A DNA stretch of 13,530 bases from a bacterium (GTDB lineage: Bacteria; Krumholzibacteriota; Krumholzibacteria; LZORAL124-64-63). Below, in pieces: positions 1-7,659 of the stretch (position 1 is the stretch's first letter; each line of letters begins with the position of its first letter). Location: positions 1-13,530 of the forward strand of contig QNDV01000018.1 of NCBI GenBank assembly GCA_003646045.1, read 5' to 3'. The notes beneath the pieces were generated by a model. That model saw only the letters and a program-made list of their open reading frames with translations, searched no databases and was not told the DNA's origin. Position numbers and translations under genes: made by a program.

Positions 1-1187
1 GCAAATTCCAGCGGCAGCAGCAGCGTGGCCAGGAACGTGGCCGTCAGGATCGTAGTATCACCCTTGCTGGTACGTACGATGCGCGCTATCTCGCTCCTGT
101 CCACCATGTTCCAGGCCGTCACCAGCAACACGCCGGCCAGCGCGGCACGGGGCAGATACACCGCCAGGGGCGCCAACAGCAACATGGCCAGCAATACCCA
201 AAGACCGCTGAAGATGCTCACCAGTGCCGTGCGGCCGCCAGCGGAGAAACTCAGGGCCGACCGCGCGAAGGAACCGCTTACGGGATAACCTGACAGGAAT
301 CCCACCAGCACGTTGGCGGCACCCTGGCCGAAGAATTCCTGATTCGTATCCAGTCGCTGGCCACTGCGAGCCGCCACCGCGCGGGCGCTTGATGATGCCT
401 CCATCAGGCCGAAGGCCGCTATGGCCAGGGCGCCGGGCGCCAGTTCGAAGAAAAGGTCGCCGGAATTCAGGGGCAGGGACGTAAGCGGCGGTAGCGAGCG
501 GGGCAGCGATCCCAGCACGACAATGCCCTGTTCGTCCAGTCCCAGCACCGCCGTGGCCACCGCCGCCATGATCATGCCGATGAACGCTGCCGGCAGTCGT
601 CGCGGCAGGAGTCGTACCGCAACCATGACTACCATGGTTCCCACGCCGATTGCCAGGCTCGGCAGATGGACCTGATCCAGTGTGTGCAGTGTAGTCCGGA
701 CCATCGTGAAGAACTCGGGGCTGCTGTGGATATCCAGCCGCAACAGGTGGCGCAGCTGGTTCACCGCGATAAGAACGCCCGCGCCTGTCGTAAAGCCCAG
801 CACCACGCTGTCGGCCACGAAATTCACCAGAACACCCATGCGCGCCAGCCCCATCGCCAGGCGGATGAAACCGGCCAGCACAGCCAGATAGCCCGCGGCC
901 GCCACGAACTCGGGGGTGCCCGGTTGTGCTACCGCCAGCAGGGTAGCCAGGACGAGCATGCTGGTGGCGTTGGTGGGTCCGGTCTGCAGGTGGCGGGATG
1001 ATCCCCACAGGGCACCGACGATGGCTCCCACGACTGCGGCATAGAGGCCGGTCTGGGGTGGCAGCTCGGCTATGGCGGCGTAGGCGATAGCCTGGGGTAG
1101 CAGAACCACTGCCACGGTCAAGCCGGTGATCAGGTCGGGCACCACATCGGAACGACGGCAGTCGGCGATGACCTGTGCCGGGCGCAT
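1..1187 (-). CDS. SulP family anion transporter, C-terminal part cut by window edge
   Basis: Inner-membrane carrier of the SulP/SLC26 type, which moves sulfate, bicarbonate or related anions. The frame stays open for 395 codons to the window edge. It shows family signatures: DLITGLTVAVVLLPQAIAYA (first helix), PPQTGLYAA, SSRHLQTGPTNATS, and later NQEFFGQGAANVLVGFLSGY followed by PVSGSFARSA. Many hydrophobic helices are visible. The cytoplasmic STAS domain expected at the C-terminus would lie outside the window. ATG at 1187 is preferred because GAGGG sits about 8 bases upstream. An in-frame GTG at 1232 would add 15 residues (VGLLKRF...) that resemble the usual SulP N-terminus but has no clear ribosome binding site. 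It lies 74 bases downstream of glpX on the same strand and may share its transcript. Substrate cannot be assigned: sulfate and bicarbonate carriers share these motifs. Confidence 0.93.
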   Translation of the reverse strand, partial: MRPAQVIADCRRSDVVPDLITGLTVAVVLLPQAIAYAAIAELPPQTGLYAAVVGAIVGALWGSSRHLQTGPTNATSMLVLATLLAVAQPGTPEFVAAAGYLAVLAGFIRLAMGLARMGVLVNFVADSVVLGFTTGAGVLIAVNQLRHLLRLDIHSSPEFFTMVRTTLHTLDQVHLPSLAIGVGTMVVMVAVRLLPRRLPAAFIGMIMAAVATAVLGLDEQGIVVLGSLPRSLPPLTSLPLNSGDLFFELAPGALAIAAFGLMEASSSARAVAARSGQRLDTNQEFFGQGAANVLVGFLSGYPVSGSFARSALSFSAGGRTALVSIFSGLWVLLAMLLLAPLAVYLPRAALAGVLLVTAWNMVDRSEIARIVRTSKGDTTILTATFLATLLLPLEF

Positions 1188-1261
1188 GGTGTGATCCCTC
1201 GCCAGGACGAGGAACCGTTTCAACAGGCCCACGGACCGTGATGGGGTTGCAGCCGTGCTAC

Positions 1262-2257
1262 TCACGTGAGCCGATGCTCCGTACTGATAAGTCGTCGCGT
1301 ACCGGTCTCGGCACGCAGCACGAGGGTATGGGTGTCAACGTAGTCACCGTGGTAACGCACACCCCTCAGCAGCGGTGTTTCCGTCACCCCGGTGGCGGTG
1401 AAGAAGATGTCGTCGCCGGCAACCAGGTCGCCGCAGGTCAATACCTGATCCATGTCGTGGCCCGCACCCTCGCAGGCCTCGCGTTCGGTATCGCTCATGG
1501 GCGCCAGGCGAGCCAACATGGCGCCACCGAGGATCTTCACGGCGCAGGCGGAGAGCAGTCCCTCGCTGGCGCCGCCCTTGCCCATCATGATATCGATGGC
1601 GCAGCTCGGGTCGGCGGCCATGACGGCGGCACTGATGTCGCCGGCCGGCCGCAGGGCGACCCGCGCCCCGGCATGCCGGACCTCCTCGATCAGCACGTGA
1701 TGCCGTGGCCGGTCCAGGATGAAGACCACCAGGTCGCCCACGTCCTTGCCCTTGGTCCGGGCCACGACCCCCAACACCCAGGCCGTGGGCGCGTCGAGGG
1801 CTTCGGGCCCCAGGTCACCGGCCACGGTACGATCCACCACTATCTTGTCCATGTAGATGGCCGGGGCAGCGTGCCACAGCGCGCCCTTGGGCGCGAAAGC
1901 CGCCACGGATATGGCCCCGCCCTGTCCGGCCGAGACCAGGCTGGCCCCATCGATGGCGTTGACCTCCACATCCAGTTCGGGTCCCTTGCCGGTGCCGACC
2001 TTCGCCTGGCTGTCCAGGGGCGAGTTGCCGCCCAGGCGCATTTCCTCGCCGCTGATGATGCGGCCCTGCATGGGCATGAGGTTCAGGGCCTCGGCCATGG
2101 CGTCCTGGGCCGCCTGGTCGGCGGTGTTGCGGTCGCCCTTGCCCAGCCAGCGGGCGGCAGCAAGGGCAGCCGATTCGGTGGCGCGCACCAGCCCCAGCCC
2201 CGGATGGGGCGGTGGCTGACGGTGGCCGGTTTCGACTCTGGACGGTTGATCAGGCAT
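1262..2257 (-). CDS. glpX: Class II fructose-1,6-bisphosphatase (GlpX family), unusual metal site
   Basis: A cytosolic phosphatase expected to convert fructose-1,6-bisphosphate to fructose-6-phosphate in gluconeogenesis; some family members also act on sedoheptulose-1,7-bisphosphate. The protein has 331 residues, normal for the family, with a somewhat longer proline-rich N-terminus. Family landmarks are GKGDRNTADQAAQDAM (39-54), ISGEE (68-72), AKVGTGKGPELDVEVNAIDG (85-104), APAIYMDKIVV (131-141), KPRH-like DRPRHHVLIEE (182-192), GGASEG (228-233) and FTATGVT (286-292). In the usual VDPI(E/D)GT metal motif the aspartate is Asn100, and Asp103 stands in place of Glu. The start is firm: GGAGG lies 7 bases before ATG 2257, and a sigma-70-like promoter lies just upstream. 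Family assignment is solid; full bisphosphatase activity is less certain because of the Asn. Confidence 0.92.
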   Translation of the reverse strand: MPDQPSRVETGHRQPPPHPGLGLVRATESAALAAARWLGKGDRNTADQAAQDAMAEALNLMPMQGRIISGEEMRLGGNSPLDSQAKVGTGKGPELDVEVNAIDGASLVSAGQGGAISVAAFAPKGALWHAAPAIYMDKIVVDRTVAGDLGPEALDAPTAWVLGVVARTKGKDVGDLVVFILDRPRHHVLIEEVRHAGARVALRPAGDISAAVMAADPSCAIDIMMGKGGASEGLLSACAVKILGGAMLARLAPMSDTEREACEGAGHDMDQVLTCGDLVAGDDIFFTATGVTETPLLRGVRYHGDYVDTHTLVLRAETGTRRLISTEHRLT

Positions 2258-2293
2258 AGCGGATCCTCCGTTTCTGACGGTGGCCTCGCGTGC

Positions 2294-2322
2294 ATCATAG
2301 GCCCAATCGCGCGCCCTGTCAC
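2294..2322 (-). promoter_or_regulatory. Sigma-70-like promoter of glpX
   Basis: Read on the minus strand, GTGACA (2322-2317, 5 of 6 to the -35 consensus) and TATGAT (2299-2294, 5 of 6 to the -10 consensus) are separated by exactly 17 bases. Transcription would start near 2287, giving a leader of about 30 bases that contains the GGAGG of glpX. The match is good for a GC-rich background, but the housekeeping sigma preference of this lineage is not known to me. Confidence 0.6.
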
Positions 2323-2385
2323 CGCGGGAGCGTGGATGTCCGAAAATGGCGAGCGAGTACCGCCGGACCTGCTATTGTTCCGGTC

Positions 2386-3798
2386 ATGGAACTGGATCGC
2401 CACATCTGCTACCGCGCCCTGACTACCCGCGACGCCCGCTTCGACGGACGCTTCTTCACGGGCGTTCGCACCACCGGCATCTACTGTCGTCCGGTATGTC
2501 CAGCCGTCACTCCCAAGGAACGCAACGTGGATTTCTACGCCTGCGCCGCCGCCGCCGAACAGGCGGGTTTCCGGCCCTGCAAGCGTTGCCGCCCTGAAAC
2601 CTCCCCCGGCACGCCGGCCTGGCTGGGTACCTCGGCCACAGTATCAAGGGCCCTGCGCCTGATCGGCGAGGGCGCCCTGGATGAGGGCACGGTGAGCGAT
2701 CTGGCCGACCGGCTGGGCGTGGGCAGCCGCCACCTGACCCGGTTGTTCCACGAGCACCTGGGCACCACCCCCGTGGCGGTGGCCCAGACTCGCCGGGTGC
2801 ACTTCGCCCGCAATCTCATCGCCCAGACGGAATTGCCCATGGCCCAGGTGGCGCTGGCGGCGGGATTCGGTTCGCTGCGGCGATTCAATGTACTGGTGAA
2901 GGGTACTTTCGGGGATACGCCCACGGGTTTGCGCCGACGGACAGGCAAGTCGCTGGGCGCCGGGTTCACTTGCCGGCTGCCGTATCGGGAGCCCTATGAC
3001 TGGGACGGTTTGTTGTCTTTCCTGGCGGCGCGTGCGTTGCCGGGGGTCGAGGAAGTGGAGGACGGCGTCTACCGGCGTACCATCCGTTGGGGAGGTATGG
3101 CCGGGGCCATGGCGGTCAGTCAGCCGGACGCCGGGCATCTCGTGCTGGCGGTGGACCTGCCCCGACTCGACGGTGCCATCGCCCTGGTGGATCGGGTGCG
3201 GCGCATGTTCGATTGCGGGGCTGATCCCGGGGCTATTGCAGCCCAATTGGGGGAGGATTCGTTGTTGGCCTCGTCGGTGGCGAAGCGGCCGGGATTGCGG
3301 GTGCCCTGCGCGTGGGATCCGTTTGAATTGGCGGTCCGGGCCGTGGTCGGTCAACAGATCTCGGTGGCCGGGGCACGGACCATCGGTGGGCGGATCGCCC
3401 GGCGGTGCGGCGAAACCTCCGGCGGCCCGCTGCCCCGGCTGTTCCCCACCGCCACCCAGTTGGCCGCAGCCGATCTGGACGGGCTGGGCTTGACCGGTCG
3501 GCGGATAGTCACGTTGCAGGGACTGGCCCGGGCCGTGGCTGCCGGCGAACTGGACCTGGACACCCCCCGGGGGGTGGACACCTTCGTGGCCGACCTGTGC
3601 GCCCTGCCCGGCATCGGCCCCTGGACGGCCCAGTATATCGCCATGCGCGGGTTGGGCGAGCCGGATGCTTTTCCGGATACGGATCTTGGGTTGCGCAAGG
3701 CGGCGCCGGGGGTTGACCTCATCGCCCGGGCCGAGGACTGGCGTCCGTGGCGGGCGTATGCCGCACTGCATCTGTGGGCTTCGTTGGGGGATGAGTGA
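2386..3798 (+). CDS. Ada metal-binding/AraC HTH/AlkA fusion: alkylation-response regulator and DNA-3-methyladenine glycosylase
   Basis: A 470-residue fusion protein. Residues 1-80 form the Ada zinc domain, with Cys34, Cys38, Cys65 and Cys68 in the order seen in Ada; Cys34 corresponds to the cysteine that takes methyl groups from DNA phosphotriesters. Residues 82-185 are an AraC-type helix-turn-helix region (LADRLGVGSRHLTRLF). Residues 195-470 are AlkA-like, with the helix-hairpin-helix LPGIGPWTAQYIAMRG (408-423), Asp433 at the catalytic position, and the usual WRPWRAYAALHLW ending. It probably excises alkylated bases and activates its own operon when methylated. ATG 2386 is chosen over the longer frame from 2290 because MELDRHICYRAL is where Ada family members begin. 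No clear ribosome binding site is visible; TATTGT at 2373-2378 raises the chance of a very short leader. It overlaps the next gene by one base. Confidence 0.95.
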   Translation: MELDRHICYRALTTRDARFDGRFFTGVRTTGIYCRPVCPAVTPKERNVDFYACAAAAEQAGFRPCKRCRPETSPGTPAWLGTSATVSRALRLIGEGALDEGTVSDLADRLGVGSRHLTRLFHEHLGTTPVAVAQTRRVHFARNLIAQTELPMAQVALAAGFGSLRRFNVLVKGTFGDTPTGLRRRTGKSLGAGFTCRLPYREPYDWDGLLSFLAARALPGVEEVEDGVYRRTIRWGGMAGAMAVSQPDAGHLVLAVDLPRLDGAIALVDRVRRMFDCGADPGAIAAQLGEDSLLASSVAKRPGLRVPCAWDPFELAVRAVVGQQISVAGARTIGGRIARRCGETSGGPLPRLFPTATQLAAADLDGLGLTGRRIVTLQGLARAVAAGELDLDTPRGVDTFVADLCALPGIGPWTAQYIAMRGLGEPDAFPDTDLGLRKAAPGVDLIARAEDWRPWRAYAALHLWASLGDE

Positions 3799-4280
3799 TG
3801 ATCTACACCCGTGCTTATGAAAGTCCTTTGGGGTTGCTGGATCTGGAGAGTGACGGGGTCGCCCTGACGCGGATCAGATTTCCAGGTGAGAAGCGGGGGC
3901 CGGATCCGGAGGCGGTACGTCGGGATGATGCGGAACCGTTTGCGGCGGCGGTTGCACAGTTGGACGCCTATTTCGCCGGTGAGCTGGCGGTGTTCGATTT
4001 GCCGCTGGCGCCTGGGGGTACCGCGTTTCAGAGGCGGGTGTGGGACCTGCTGGTTGAGATTCCCCGGGGTGAGACCATCAGCTATGCCGAGCTGGCGCGG
4101 CGTGTGGGTAATCCTGCTGCTTGTCGGGCCGTGGGGGCGGCCAATGGGCGGAACCCGCTGGCGATTGTTGTTCCCTGTCATCGGGTGGTGGCGAGTGATG
4201 GGGCGTTGACTGGGTATGCGGGTGGGGTTGCGGTCAAGAAGGGGTTGTTGGAGTTGGAGAAACGGGCACCCCGCAGGTGA
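3798..4280 (+). CDS. ogt: Methylated-DNA--protein-cysteine methyltransferase
   Basis: A suicide DNA-repair protein that moves the methyl group from O6-methylguanine (and O4-methylthymine) to its own cysteine. It has 160 residues, the normal single-domain length. The DNA-binding helix with arginine finger is in GNPAACRAVGAANGRNP (104-120), and the active site PCHRV is at 126-130 with acceptor Cys127; the following GALTGYAGG is also conserved. The start overlaps the stop of the Ada/AlkA fusion (TGATG), which implies translational coupling and one transcript. A GTG one codon earlier (3795) is equally possible. With the upstream gene it forms an adaptive-response unit: sensor/activator, base excision and direct reversal. 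The symbol is by family; the distinction between Ogt and the Ada C-terminal domain is only by context. The stop codon lies in the loop of a terminator hairpin. Confidence 0.95.
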   Translation: MIYTRAYESPLGLLDLESDGVALTRIRFPGEKRGPDPEAVRRDDAEPFAAAVAQLDAYFAGELAVFDLPLAPGGTAFQRRVWDLLVEIPRGETISYAELARRVGNPAACRAVGAANGRNPLAIVVPCHRVVASDGALTGYAGGVAVKKGLLELEKRAPRR

Positions 4281-4296
4281 GAAATGCGGGGCGCCC
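4264..4296. terminator. Strong hairpin terminator, probably bidirectional
   Basis: The arms GGGC-A-CCCCGCA (4264-4275) and TGCGGGG-C-GCCC (4285-4296) pair over 12 positions with one mismatch, around a 9-base loop that holds the ogt stop codon. TTGT follows on the plus strand. It lies between convergent genes, so it can also stop minus-strand transcription from the lipoprotein gene. The T-tract is short on both sides. Confidence 0.65.
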
Positions 4297-4304
4297 TTGT
4301 AATG

Positions 4305-4325
4305 AGGTGCGAAGAACACGCACCT
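4305..4325. terminator. Second hairpin between convergent genes
   Basis: A perfect 7-base inverted repeat, AGGTGCG (4305-4311) and CGCACCT (4319-4325), with a 7-base loop. It overlaps the stop codon of the minus-strand lipoprotein gene and lies directly beside the larger hairpin. No T-tract follows on either strand, so it may assist termination or protect a 3' end rather than act alone. Confidence 0.4.
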
Positions 4326-4848
4326 AGTGGATTTCAACAATCACGCCGTCGGAATCGGCTTCGAAGTGACGGTTGACCATGGCTCCACTTTCGTCCAACC
4401 AGGTCTGAGCACCGAACAGGATCTGGTCCGTCCCACTGTCAAGACATCGGAAACTCAGAATGACCAACGTGCCTTCGGTATCGGATTCTCCACGTTCCGA
4501 ATCCAGGCGACCGAAGCCCAGAGCGAGGCCGTCCCCGGTCTCATGAGCGAACGCCAGACCTTCATCCGCCGGACCGAGCAGACCCGATGAAGGAAGCGCG
4601 CTTTCCATGAATTCGACCAGGTCCCGATCGTAGACCAGCTCGATGATGCCGGTGCGGAACGTCTCCGCATTCGCCACCTCGATGGTAATCTGGAACATAT
4701 CCCCGATACCGGCGTCAATATGGGGCGGCTCCAGTTTCAGGTTCGATGTCTCAATATCGAGGCCCTGGATATTGCCGTTGCCCTCGCCATCGCTACATCC
4801 GGTTACGAATAGTCCGAGTGTTAGTATCATCATGGTCAGCGTCTTCAT
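4324..4848 (-). CDS. Cohesin-like domain lipoprotein
   Basis: A 174-residue protein with a lipoprotein signal peptide: MKTLTMMILTLGLFVTGCSD has a charged start, a hydrophobic run and the lipobox VTGC, so Cys18 would be lipidated and the rest exposed outside the cytoplasm. After a short acidic and glycine-rich linker, about 135 residues match the cohesin pattern: a 'GD-F-I-I-V-NA' first strand, 'G-IELVYDRDLVEF', a glycine-rich middle and 'EGTLVILSFRCLDSG' before the closing strand 'GVIVEIH'. Cohesins bind dockerins, and the gene just upstream encodes one. ATG 4848 is preferred because GAGGGGG lies 7 bases before it; ATG 4863 would add five residues and overlap the upstream stop as ATGA. The assignment rests on pattern, not on a search; another immunoglobulin-like fold is possible. 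Confidence 0.75.
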   Translation of the reverse strand: MKTLTMMILTLGLFVTGCSDGEGNGNIQGLDIETSNLKLEPPHIDAGIGDMFQITIEVANAETFRTGIIELVYDRDLVEFMESALPSSGLLGPADEGLAFAHETGDGLALGFGRLDSERGESDTEGTLVILSFRCLDSGTDQILFGAQTWLDESGAMVNRHFEADSDGVIVEIH

Positions 4849-4859
4849 GTTAATCCCCC

Positions 4860-7631
4860 TCATTTTATGAGAATCATTTTTCGTGTCCGTGATTGTCCGC
4901 CGGATTTTACGTGGTAGAAGTAGGTTCCGGCAGCAGTGGCCCGACCCCGCTCATCACGGCCGTCCCAGATCACGGATTGCGGCCCGGCATCCAGAACACC
5001 GTCAACCAGTACTGTTACGCGATGGCCGTCCAAGGCGTACACCAGCACTTTGACGTGCTGTCGAGCCGGCAGTGAGAACGCGATGGTCGTGGCAGGGTTG
5101 AATGGATTGGGGACGTTCTGGTTCACTTCGAACGCATAGTTTGGAACCAGGTCGAGCTTTTTCTCCAAAGCACGACGTATCTCAGCCTGCGGCTCGCCGG
5201 TGGCCGTACGCACATGTTCGTAGAGAGCCAACAGCCGCGTCCTCATGCCGGAATCCATCGTTGGCTGATGGTTGTTGGCCGAAAGTGAAGCACCGCTATG
5301 CGTGCGCCCCCAGTGAAGGCAAATAGCCAGGAAGTCCGTCATGTTGACCGTACCGTTGCCATCCGCGTCCGCGAAAGTAGCCGCTGATTCGACCCAGGGC
5401 TCGATCATGTAGCCTGACCACTTCAGACCACGTTGTTGTCGCGCCGCTCCGGTGGTTCCCCAGTGCTGCGCCAGTCCATAGACATCCCCGATATCGACCA
5501 GACCGCTGTTGTCCATGTCTCCCGGCCAAACCGTGATCTGTTCGGGACGGCAGCGTCCAGCCGCGGTGGTGGATTCTCCACTGGAGCCGCAGGCATTGTT
5601 GGCAACCACTGTATAGCCGTAGGTGTGGTTTGCATCGCACTGACGATCCACGTATCCGGTGGTTGTGGTCGTCGCAATCTGCACGCCGTTCCTGAGTACC
5701 TTGTATCCGGTGGCACCGCTGACGCTGCTCCAGCCGATCTGGATCCTCATGACTTGATCAGTTGATGCCGTCACATTCGCCGGCGCGGCCGGCTCGGGAC
5801 AGGTCACGCTGACCGCACGATGCAGCGAGGTAGCATTATTGCCCGTGAATCCACTACTCGACGATTCAGGAGTCGACCCGGAAGGCGTCACGATTGCCCC
5901 TACGTAGTAGGTACCTGGAGGTGTACCGGCAGGGATCCGCTTGGAGTAGGTATGTACGGAGTACTGGTCCTGCTCCAGGTAGTCCCAACGCGAGTACTGA
6001 CCCAGCTGGATATCGTCGGCGGTTATATCCCTGTCTTTCGATAGATAGAAACGGATCTGCGGGTTCTTGAGGGTGTGGTTGCTGAGGTTCTCTACCGTCA
6101 CATTGCGTATCGTGATGGACTCGCCCGCGGTATAGGTCGTGCGGTTGGTAGTACTATTGATAAGACCGCCGCGAGCGTGGTAGGACTCCACACCTATGTC
6201 TGTAATCGTACGAACCGGAGTCTGGTTGTCATAGATTGCCCGCAGGAGATAGGCGTCAGCCATATGGATTCCTACGCCGTCCTCAACGACATTACCGTAA
6301 TATGCGTGCATGACTGAGGGATGGTCGTAGTCATACGTTTCGCGGTATTTGCCTACCATTTCGCCCCAGGAATGTCCGAGCTCGTGCATGATCACGGGGC
6401 GTAGATTGATGAAATCGCCATCTAGAGTCCGCTCGAAATTCCAGGACCAATCCTCGTGGCTGTTGAAGAGAATGTCGCTCTCGAGAATCTTCCCGCATTC
6501 GGTTGTTGTCCGCCAGGTCACGCACATGGCGATCCCGTCGCCCCAGGAAAAGCCCCATATGGAGCGCAATTCACTGTTGCTGACGTAACCTACGATCTCG
6601 TTGTCGCGATTGGGTCCGTCGGAGTTGTTATTACGCTGCGGTGTGTAGATGTCCATATAGCGATTCCATGTGAAAAGAGAAGACGCGTAGGGAGCCAGTC
6701 CCCGCAAGCCCACCGGCGGGTATTCCATCAGGATCGGCAGTTCGTGGTATCCACAGGCACCCAGCACTCCTCCTTTCTCGCCACTGGCTCCCCAGTCCAC
6801 GGATCCGATCATAGTCAGGTTTGAAGAGGGCAGGGGACGACGCATCTCGCGCCCATCCTCGACTTCCAGGAGGGATCCGGTGCCACTGCGACGGATACGG
6901 CCTGGTACCGGTGCGTGGTTCATGACCTTGGTGCGGAACAGGTCCAGGAAGCCGTCGAGAGTCAGCGGAGATCCTCCATCCAGTTGGTCTACACCGAACT
7001 CCGGTGCCGCCTCTTGAACTTCATCGCCGGGATCTGGTGGCACATTGGTCAGAACGGTCCTCAGCGATCCGGAGTCGATTTCCCACGACATGGCTCCATT
7101 CCTGATGGATTCGGCGCGATTAAGGGATACACCGAAGTAATCGTGCGATACGCTTTCTACCGCGTGCCCCATCCAATCAGTGACGTATTCGGTGTCTGTG
7201 GCGTCGTCGGAGATAATGCGGAAGACGCCCTGTGAACCACCTACGAGCGGTACCAGGTACTTCTTGTCATTCCCGTACACGAACAGCAGCAGGCGCTGGC
7301 CGACTTCGAAATGCGGAGCGCCGGAGATTTGTACAGCTCTTTCCCCGACATGGCCGCCGCCAACGGTCATGGTGTAGGTTACTCCATCCGTGGACTGTGC
7401 AGGTCGAGTACCGGTGACGGTCTCCAAGTCGGAAAAAGTGTAGTCGGTGACGATCAGGTTGCTGGAGCCGGCGAATCGTCCCTCGGCATTCTGGACGGTG
7501 CCTACGAAGACCCAGTCGGCCTTTTGGGCCAATTCCACCGGTGTCACTGCAAGTTCCATGGCGGCAACCGATGTCGCGGCGAGCATCAACCACAACAGAA
7601 CCATGTGGCCGGTCGATTCTACTGTTCTCAT
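4860..7631 (-). CDS. Secreted multidomain protein: putative metalloprotease with CARDB, FN3, dockerin and FlgD-like C-terminus
   Basis: A 923-residue protein with a signal peptide (hydrophobic 10-24). Residues 28-140 resemble an N-terminal domain known from bacterial matrixin-like proteins (ADWVFVGTV, then GAPHFEVGQRLLLFVYG). Residues about 315-465 hold the zinc motif HELGH (416-420) and a Met-turn-like SVMH (439-442), typical of metzincins, but the usual third His position is Val426. A CARDB-like domain (about 500-608), a fibronectin III domain (613-695) and a dockerin follow: DMDNSGLVDIGD (705-716) and DADGNGTVNMTD (755-766) are calcium loops separated by a long insert. The tail NQNVPNPFNPATTIAFSLP...GTYFYHVKSG is the FlgD-like domain common in exported proteins of FCB bacteria. 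GAGGGGG lies 7 bases before ATG 7631. It is followed by the cohesin-like lipoprotein, its likely surface anchor. Proteolysis is inferred, not certain. Confidence 0.9.
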   Translation of the reverse strand: MRTVESTGHMVLLWLMLAATSVAAMELAVTPVELAQKADWVFVGTVQNAEGRFAGSSNLIVTDYTFSDLETVTGTRPAQSTDGVTYTMTVGGGHVGERAVQISGAPHFEVGQRLLLFVYGNDKKYLVPLVGGSQGVFRIISDDATDTEYVTDWMGHAVESVSHDYFGVSLNRAESIRNGAMSWEIDSGSLRTVLTNVPPDPGDEVQEAAPEFGVDQLDGGSPLTLDGFLDLFRTKVMNHAPVPGRIRRSGTGSLLEVEDGREMRRPLPSSNLTMIGSVDWGASGEKGGVLGACGYHELPILMEYPPVGLRGLAPYASSLFTWNRYMDIYTPQRNNNSDGPNRDNEIVGYVSNSELRSIWGFSWGDGIAMCVTWRTTTECGKILESDILFNSHEDWSWNFERTLDGDFINLRPVIMHELGHSWGEMVGKYRETYDYDHPSVMHAYYGNVVEDGVGIHMADAYLLRAIYDNQTPVRTITDIGVESYHARGGLINSTTNRTTYTAGESITIRNVTVENLSNHTLKNPQIRFYLSKDRDITADDIQLGQYSRWDYLEQDQYSVHTYSKRIPAGTPPGTYYVGAIVTPSGSTPESSSSGFTGNNATSLHRAVSVTCPEPAAPANVTASTDQVMRIQIGWSSVSGATGYKVLRNGVQIATTTTTGYVDRQCDANHTYGYTVVANNACGSSGESTTAAGRCRPEQITVWPGDMDNSGLVDIGDVYGLAQHWGTTGAARQQRGLKWSGYMIEPWVESAATFADADGNGTVNMTDFLAICLHWGRTHSGASLSANNHQPTMDSGMRTRLLALYEHVRTATGEPQAEIRRALEKKLDLVPNYAFEVNQNVPNPFNPATTIAFSLPARQHVKVLVYALDGHRVTVLVDGVLDAGPQSVIWDGRDERGRATAAGTYFYHVKSGGQSRTRKMILIK

Positions 7632-7659
7632 AATGAACCCCCTCGTATCTCGAGCCTTG

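Noticed and set aside
58..1008. Long minus-strand open frame (316 codons) beginning MGIIPPPADRTHQ
   Set aside because: It is a different frame of the SulP gene; its product is rich in Gly, His, Arg and Pro with no family features, while the neighbouring frame gives a clear SulP transporter.
2340..2360. Possible Ada box upstream of the Ada/AlkA fusion
   Set aside because: AAAATGGCGAGCGA only loosely resembles the AAAGCGCA-type Ada operator; not enough to call a site.
1175..2422. Plus-strand open frame of 415 codons opposite glpX
   Set aside because: Its composition (His, Gly, Gln rich) is that of an antisense frame in high-GC DNA; the minus strand has a recognised gene with a good ribosome binding site and promoter.
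2644..4340. Minus-strand open frames opposite the Ada/AlkA fusion and ogt
   Set aside because: Both are antisense shadows; the plus strand carries full-length, motif-complete repair genes and the shadows have no recognisable motifs.
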